From assembly GCA_902796375.1 (NCBI GenBank), contig CADBOW010000126.1:1-8973 (forward strand): 8,973 bases of DNA. The letters are read 5' to 3'. Both the position numbers and the translations under genes were made by a program. The DNA is from an uncultured Lachnospiraceae bacterium (GTDB lineage Bacteria; Bacillota; Clostridia; Lachnospirales; Lachnospiraceae). Positions 5,834-8,973 of this stretch are shown here, piece after piece. Position 1 is the first letter of the stretch, and each line of letters opens with the position of its first letter. The notes beneath the pieces are model-generated. The model was given only the letters and a program-made list of their open reading frames with translations. It did no database searches and was not told where the DNA came from.

Positions 5834-5975
5834 ATGGTCTTTCCAAGTCTGTCTTCATTACCTGCCTTTGTTATCCGTCTACCCTTTCCTTCTTCTTCAT
5901 ATGGTTTCGTATCCGTCTTCTTCATCTGCTTTCGTATACGTCTTCTTCATCTGCTTTCGTATACGTCTTCCCTAT
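5834..5975. repeat. 25-bp tandem repeat array between topB and the beta-helix gene
   Basis: Clear copies lie at 5901-5925, 5926-5950 and 5951-5975; the last two share their first 20 bases. Each carries CTGCTTTCGT or a close form followed by ATACGTCTTC. The second and third copies contain the 8-base palindrome CGTATACG (5933-5940 and 5958-5965). Degenerate 25-base relatives appear at 5834-5858 and 5976-6000, the latter inside the topB 3' end. The topB stop (5972-5974) lies in the third copy. The period is not a multiple of three, so this is unlikely to be coding. It accounts for most of the 171-base gap 5801-5971; I see no convincing promoter or terminator in the rest. Confidence 0.75.
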
Positions 5976-8095
5976 CCGGCTTCGTTATCCGCTTTCCTTC
6001 TCAGACGCGGCGCCTTCCTCTTCGTTTTGTTTTTTCCGTCGTAATAAGGCTTCGTCCGGTCAAATATCCGGGTGATCTGATTCTGGTTGTTCAGACTCTT
6101 TACATAGTTTGTATTCTTTGTCACATAGTCCGACATTTTCGTCATGTATTCGGCGGAGGATATACTTCCGTCCGCCACTCCTGCAAGTCCTTTCTCCCAG
6201 CTTGCGGTCAGATCCGCACGAAGCAGTCCCCGTATGGAATACAGAACGCAGTCATAGATCACCTCTCCCAGAAATGTGGGTGTTATGATCTGTGTCTTCT
6301 GGTTCAGCGCGATATATTCATTTTTCACCAGCTTGCTGATGATGGAATCTCTGGTGGCGGAGGTTCCGATCCCCGCTCCCTTGATCTGCTCCCGCAGCTC
6401 TTCATCCTCGATCAGCTGTCCCGCATTTTCCATGGCAAGGATCAGGGTTCCGGATGCGTACCGCTTCGGAGGAGACGTGGTTCCCTCCTTTATGGTGAAG
6501 CCGTTGCAGGAAAGTGTACTCCCTTTCCGAAGTCCTTCCACCAGACGTGCCGCTTCCTCCGGATCCATCATTCGTTCGGCACCGTCCTCATCCTTTCCCT
6601 TCCCGGTATCATTCTCATCCACGTCGGGCTTTCTTCCGTCCTCTTCCTTCTTCTTTCCGTAATTTCTGTCTGCGATCATCAGATAGCCCGGCTTCGTCAG
6701 GCTCTTGAAATTCGCAAAGAAATGCTCTCCGTTTCGGACCAGCTCGATAGCCACCTTCTGATACTCGGCGGGCGGATAAAAGATAGACAGAAATCTGCGG
6801 ACGATCAGATCATACACGCCTGCCTTTACTCCCGGAAGCGATGCGGCCTGTCCCGTATTCTGTCCTGTGGGAATGATGGCATAGTGATCCGTGATCTGCT
6901 TATCATTTACATATCTGGATTTCGCCAGTCCCTGATATGCTCCCTTCTGTACCACATATGCCGCGTAGCTTCCGATCTCCGGGTAATCCGTAAGTCCCCG
7001 CAGGTTCCTGTCGATTTCCTTCGAAACCGCGGTGGAAAGAACTCTGGCATCCGTTCTTGGGTACGTGACCATTTTCTTCTCATACAGCTCCTGTACGATT
7101 TCCAGGGTCTGGGAAGGATTGATCTTGAATATTCGAGAGCAGTCATTCTGAAGCTCGGCCAGATTATACAGCAGGGGCGGATTCTTCTTCTCCGTCTTCT
7201 TCGTCAGCTTCTCAACCTTCAGGGTGACCGGGATGGGATCATCCAGCTCCTTCACAAGCTGTTCCGCCTTCTCCTTCTCCTTAAAGCCGTTCTCCTTGTA
7301 CAGATCCGGGCTGTTCCAGTACCTGCTTCCCTCCACTGCACGCCATTCCGCCTCAAACAGTGTGGTATTGTCAGCCTCCTCCGGCCTCTTTCCCACCTGC
7401 GCCAGCACGCGGTAGAAGGGGGTGGGCGTGAAGGACCGGATACTGCGTTCCCGCTCGACGATCATTCCCAGGACACAGGTCATGACACGCCCTACAGCGA
7501 TGACACATTTGTCCATACCCAGATAGTCCTTCACCTTCCATGCATACTTCAGGGAAAGTGCCCGGGAGAAATTGATCCCCATCAGATAGTCTTCCTTCGC
7601 GCGCAGATATGCTGCATCAGACAGGGCATTGTACTCGGAAAGGGGTTTCGCTTCCCGTATCCCCCGTCGGATCTCCTCGTCCGTCTGTGAATCGATCCAG
7701 ACTCGGTACTTCTCCTTCGTATCCGGCACCTCTGCCATCTGATCCACCAGACGATAAATGTATTCTCCTTCCCGTCCGGAGTCGGTGCAGACATAGATCT
7801 GTCCCACGTCCTCCCTGTTTAGCAGACCCTTTACCACCTGGAACTGCTTCGCCACGGAAGGGATCACCTCATATTTGAAATCGGATGGAATGAAAGGGAT
7901 CGTATCCATGGACCACCGCTTCAGCGCCGGATCATACACCTCCGGATAACTCATGGTGATCAGGTGTCCTACGCACCAGGTCACGATCGTATCCCCGTCT
8001 TCGATATACCCATTTTGCTTTGCACCGTGAACACCCAGCGCCGCTGCAAACTGCTGTGCGACGCTGGGTTTCTCGGCAATAAATACTCTCTTCAA
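5972..8095 (-). CDS. topB: DNA topoisomerase III (type IA topoisomerase)
   Basis: 707 residues, the usual TopB size. It cuts one DNA strand through a 5'-phosphotyrosyl link, passes another strand and reseals, acting in decatenation and recombination-intermediate resolution. The TOPRIM domain is at the N-terminus (FIAEKPSVAQ with E8; CTDSGREGEYIY, with D105 and the R108/E109/E111 cluster; Firmicutes TopB commonly has this DxG form). The catalytic tyrosine is Y345 in MVTYPRTDA. DHYAIIPTG (403-411) and GIGTSATRDSII (575-586) are the later family motifs. A charged, low-complexity insert lies at about 480-508, and no C-terminal zinc fingers are seen. The start is TTG at 8095-8093, supported by AAGGAG (8102-8107) 6 bases upstream and by the conserved KRVFIAEKPS beginning right after it. 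The gene begins 68 bases after the nitroreductase stop and may be co-transcribed with it. Confidence 0.96.
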   Translation of the reverse strand: MKRVFIAEKPSVAQQFAAALGVHGAKQNGYIEDGDTIVTWCVGHLITMSYPEVYDPALKRWSMDTIPFIPSDFKYEVIPSVAKQFQVVKGLLNREDVGQIYVCTDSGREGEYIYRLVDQMAEVPDTKEKYRVWIDSQTDEEIRRGIREAKPLSEYNALSDAAYLRAKEDYLMGINFSRALSLKYAWKVKDYLGMDKCVIAVGRVMTCVLGMIVERERSIRSFTPTPFYRVLAQVGKRPEEADNTTLFEAEWRAVEGSRYWNSPDLYKENGFKEKEKAEQLVKELDDPIPVTLKVEKLTKKTEKKNPPLLYNLAELQNDCSRIFKINPSQTLEIVQELYEKKMVTYPRTDARVLSTAVSKEIDRNLRGLTDYPEIGSYAAYVVQKGAYQGLAKSRYVNDKQITDHYAIIPTGQNTGQAASLPGVKAGVYDLIVRRFLSIFYPPAEYQKVAIELVRNGEHFFANFKSLTKPGYLMIADRNYGKKKEEDGRKPDVDENDTGKGKDEDGAERMMDPEEAARLVEGLRKGSTLSCNGFTIKEGTTSPPKRYASGTLILAMENAGQLIEDEELREQIKGAGIGTSATRDSIISKLVKNEYIALNQKTQIITPTFLGEVIYDCVLYSIRGLLRADLTASWEKGLAGVADGSISSAEYMTKMSDYVTKNTNYVKSLNNQNQITRIFDRTKPYYDGKNKTKRKAPRLRRKADNEAG

Positions 8096-8112
8096 GTAAA
8101 GCTCCTTACAAG

Positions 8113-8155
8113 TTATTCTGATCTTATTCTGATCTCAGGGAAGCAGGCGCTTCCC
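8113..8155. repeat. Direct repeat and perfect hairpin between nitroreductase and topB
   Basis: Two adjacent identical 11-base copies of TTATTCTGATC lie at 8113-8123 and 8124-8134. Next to them is a perfect hairpin, GGGAAGC (8138-8144), loop AGGC, GCTTCCC (8149-8155), 8 bases past the nitroreductase stop on the minus strand. No U run follows the hairpin in the minus transcript, so it is more likely an RNA-processing or stability element than an intrinsic terminator. No clear topB promoter was found in the gap. Confidence 0.6.
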
Positions 8156-8163
8156 GCTTCCTT

Positions 8164-8706
8164 CTACCGATACTGCAGAAGGTCTGCAACCTCTTTCCGC
8201 GGTACCGGATCCGGCGTGAATTTCGGATATCCGATGGCAAGAAGGCAGGATACCGTCTGTCCCTCGGGAAGCTCTATGATCTCTGCGATCTTTGCGTCAT
8301 CGAAAATACCCATCATGACACTTCCGACTCCGAGACTGTGTGCTGCCAGTGAGAAGGTCTGAGTTGCGATCCCCGCATCAAACATCTCCCAGCGATCCTC
8401 CTTGGAAGTTGTGAAGGAACCGTCTCTCTCATATCCGCAGCGCTTATTCACAGTAGCAACGACCACCAGCTGTTTGGCCTTGGATAATGTCTTCTGATTT
8501 CCTTCAAATCCCAGAACTGCATCCTCACAGATCTTCCGGATCATATCTTCATTTTCGATCACATAGTAACGGGTGGTCTGGGTGTTCTTCCAGGACGGAG
8601 AAAATCTGGCCAGATCGATGATCTTTTCTATTGTTTCATGATCCACCGGTTCCTCTGTAAAACGACGAACGCTTCTTCTTTCCTTTACACATGCTTCAAA
8701 CTCCAT
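8164..8706 (-). CDS. Nitroreductase-family FMN-dependent oxidoreductase
   Basis: 180 residues, typical of the compact nitroreductase family that uses FMN and NAD(P)H to reduce nitro compounds, quinones or enones in the cytoplasm. Seen are the N-terminal ERRSVRRF (FMN phosphate-binding arginines, R10-R15), FSPSWKNTQ (36-43, the PSxxNxQ-type flavin segment), a central run FDAGIATQTFSLAAHSLGVG typical of the dimer-interface helix, VMMGIFDD, and the closing LLAIGYPKFTPDPVPRKE. No ferredoxin domain is fused. AAGGAGGAG precedes the ATG at 8706, with 8 bases between GGAGG and the start. No promoter was recognised in 8707-8807 on this strand, although a 7-bp inverted repeat lies there. The physiological substrate is unknown; the family name does not imply drug activation or resistance. 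Confidence 0.92.
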   Translation of the reverse strand: MEFEACVKERRSVRRFTEEPVDHETIEKIIDLARFSPSWKNTQTTRYYVIENEDMIRKICEDAVLGFEGNQKTLSKAKQLVVVATVNKRCGYERDGSFTTSKEDRWEMFDAGIATQTFSLAAHSLGVGSVMMGIFDDAKIAEIIELPEGQTVSCLLAIGYPKFTPDPVPRKEVADLLQYR

Positions 8707-8746
8707 TTGTAACTCCTCCTTCTTCTTTCTTACTTGACTACAGCAT

Positions 8747-8774
8747 CAGCAGACACACTTCTCACGTTCTGCTG
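8747..8774. repeat. 7-bp inverted repeat between nitroreductase and rnpB
   Basis: CAGCAGA (8747-8753) and TCTGCTG (8768-8774) are perfect inverted copies separated by 14 bases. They lie upstream of the nitroreductase start and touch the proposed rnpB -35 box, so an operator or 5' UTR hairpin role is possible. Nothing else is seen in the 101-base gap apart from the rnpB promoter. Confidence 0.4.
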
Positions 8775-8801
8775 GAATTTTCTCCAAATCTGTGATACAC
8801 T
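8772..8801 (+). promoter_or_regulatory. Probable rnpB promoter
   Basis: An extended -10, TGA-TACACT (-10 box 8796-8801), lies just before the RNA gene. The -35 is weak (CTGGAA, 8772-8777, 18-base spacer). Initiation would fall near 8808, a position consistent with the start of the folded RNA. Confidence 0.45.
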
Positions 8802-8807
8802 TACTCC

Positions 8808-8973
8808 CGTCGAGCAGGACAGGTGATCGCGGCCGGTCAAATGCGGCTATGAAATTTCCCTAACCGGTTATTTCATGACTGCATGTACCGGGTGAGGAAA
8901 GTCCGGGCTTCACAGGGCAGGATGCCGGATAACGTCCGGCGGAGGCGACTCCCGGGAAAGTGCAACAGAAAGA
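8808..8973 (+). ncRNA. rnpB: RNase P RNA, bacterial class A, 5' part (runs off right edge)
   Basis: The catalytic RNA of RNase P, which trims the 5' leader of pre-tRNAs. Diagnostic conserved blocks are GAGGAAAGTCCGGGCT (8894-8909, P4 5' strand and CR-I region), CACAGGGCAG just after it, a P8-like hairpin at 8922-8940 (GCCGGATAACGTCCGGC), and AAAGTGCAACAGAAAGA at the edge. Upstream, CAGGTGATCGC suits the P2 region, and a long P3 hairpin is visible (8833-8837 with 8887-8891, 8841-8844 with 8881-8884, 8849-8855 with 8870-8876). The 3' half is outside the window. The exact 5' end is estimated from the promoter and may be a few bases off. Confidence 0.93.

Noticed and set aside
5834..6000. CRISPR-like array
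   Set aside because: Units are directly adjacent with no unique spacers, and no cas genes are nearby.
5789..7690. A 633-codon open frame on the plus strand
   Set aside because: It is antisense to topB, starts within the beta-helix gene's ribosome-binding region, has no ribosome binding site or family motif, and topB on the other strand has all its catalytic motifs.
8138..8155. Intrinsic terminator after the nitroreductase gene
   Set aside because: The stem is perfect but no U run follows it on the minus strand.

Overview
The window looks like chromosomal DNA of a Lachnospiraceae-type Clostridia (Firmicutes). The evidence is a GC content near one half, strong AGGAGG-like ribosome binding sites, consensus sigma-A promoters, a class A RNase P RNA, a Lachnospiraceae-style stand-alone ClpX paralogue and a lysine/alanine-rich DUF6465-type protein. 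The taxon is inferred from gene content. No phage, insertion sequence, CRISPR array or tRNA was seen.

Layout, left to right. (1) A minus-strand block, bases 1-2705: a glycerophosphodiester phosphodiesterase, then a 119-residue two-helix membrane protein 22 bases downstream, then a membrane-anchored polysaccharide deacetylase cut off by the left edge. The deacetylase has its own consensus promoter, overlapping the stop codon of the membrane-protein gene, and a structured leader of about 113 bases. (2) A divergent promoter region, about 2705-2863, facing the phosphodiesterase one way and a ClpX-like AAA+ unfoldase the other. (3) A strong hairpin with A and T tracts (4303-4334) that can end transcription from both sides. 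(4) A minus-strand gene for a DUF6465-type protein with a histone-H1-like AAPAKK repeat arm and its own promoter. (5) A minus-strand series: nitroreductase-like flavoprotein, topoisomerase III (topB, TTG start), and a left-handed beta-helix acyltransferase-like protein. A 25-bp tandem repeat array lies between the last two. (6) On the plus strand at the right edge, the 5' part of the RNase P RNA gene rnpB.

Most genes are core functions: cell-envelope modification, phosphodiester turnover, protein unfolding, DNA topology and tRNA processing. No single new multi-gene system is evident. The items most worth a second look are the ClpX paralogue, whose ClpP-docking loop is intact but whose pore-2 RKH motif is replaced; the 25-bp array with CGTATACG palindromes; the repeat-rich cytoplasmic arm of the deacetylase and its structured leader; and the H1-like DUF6465 protein.
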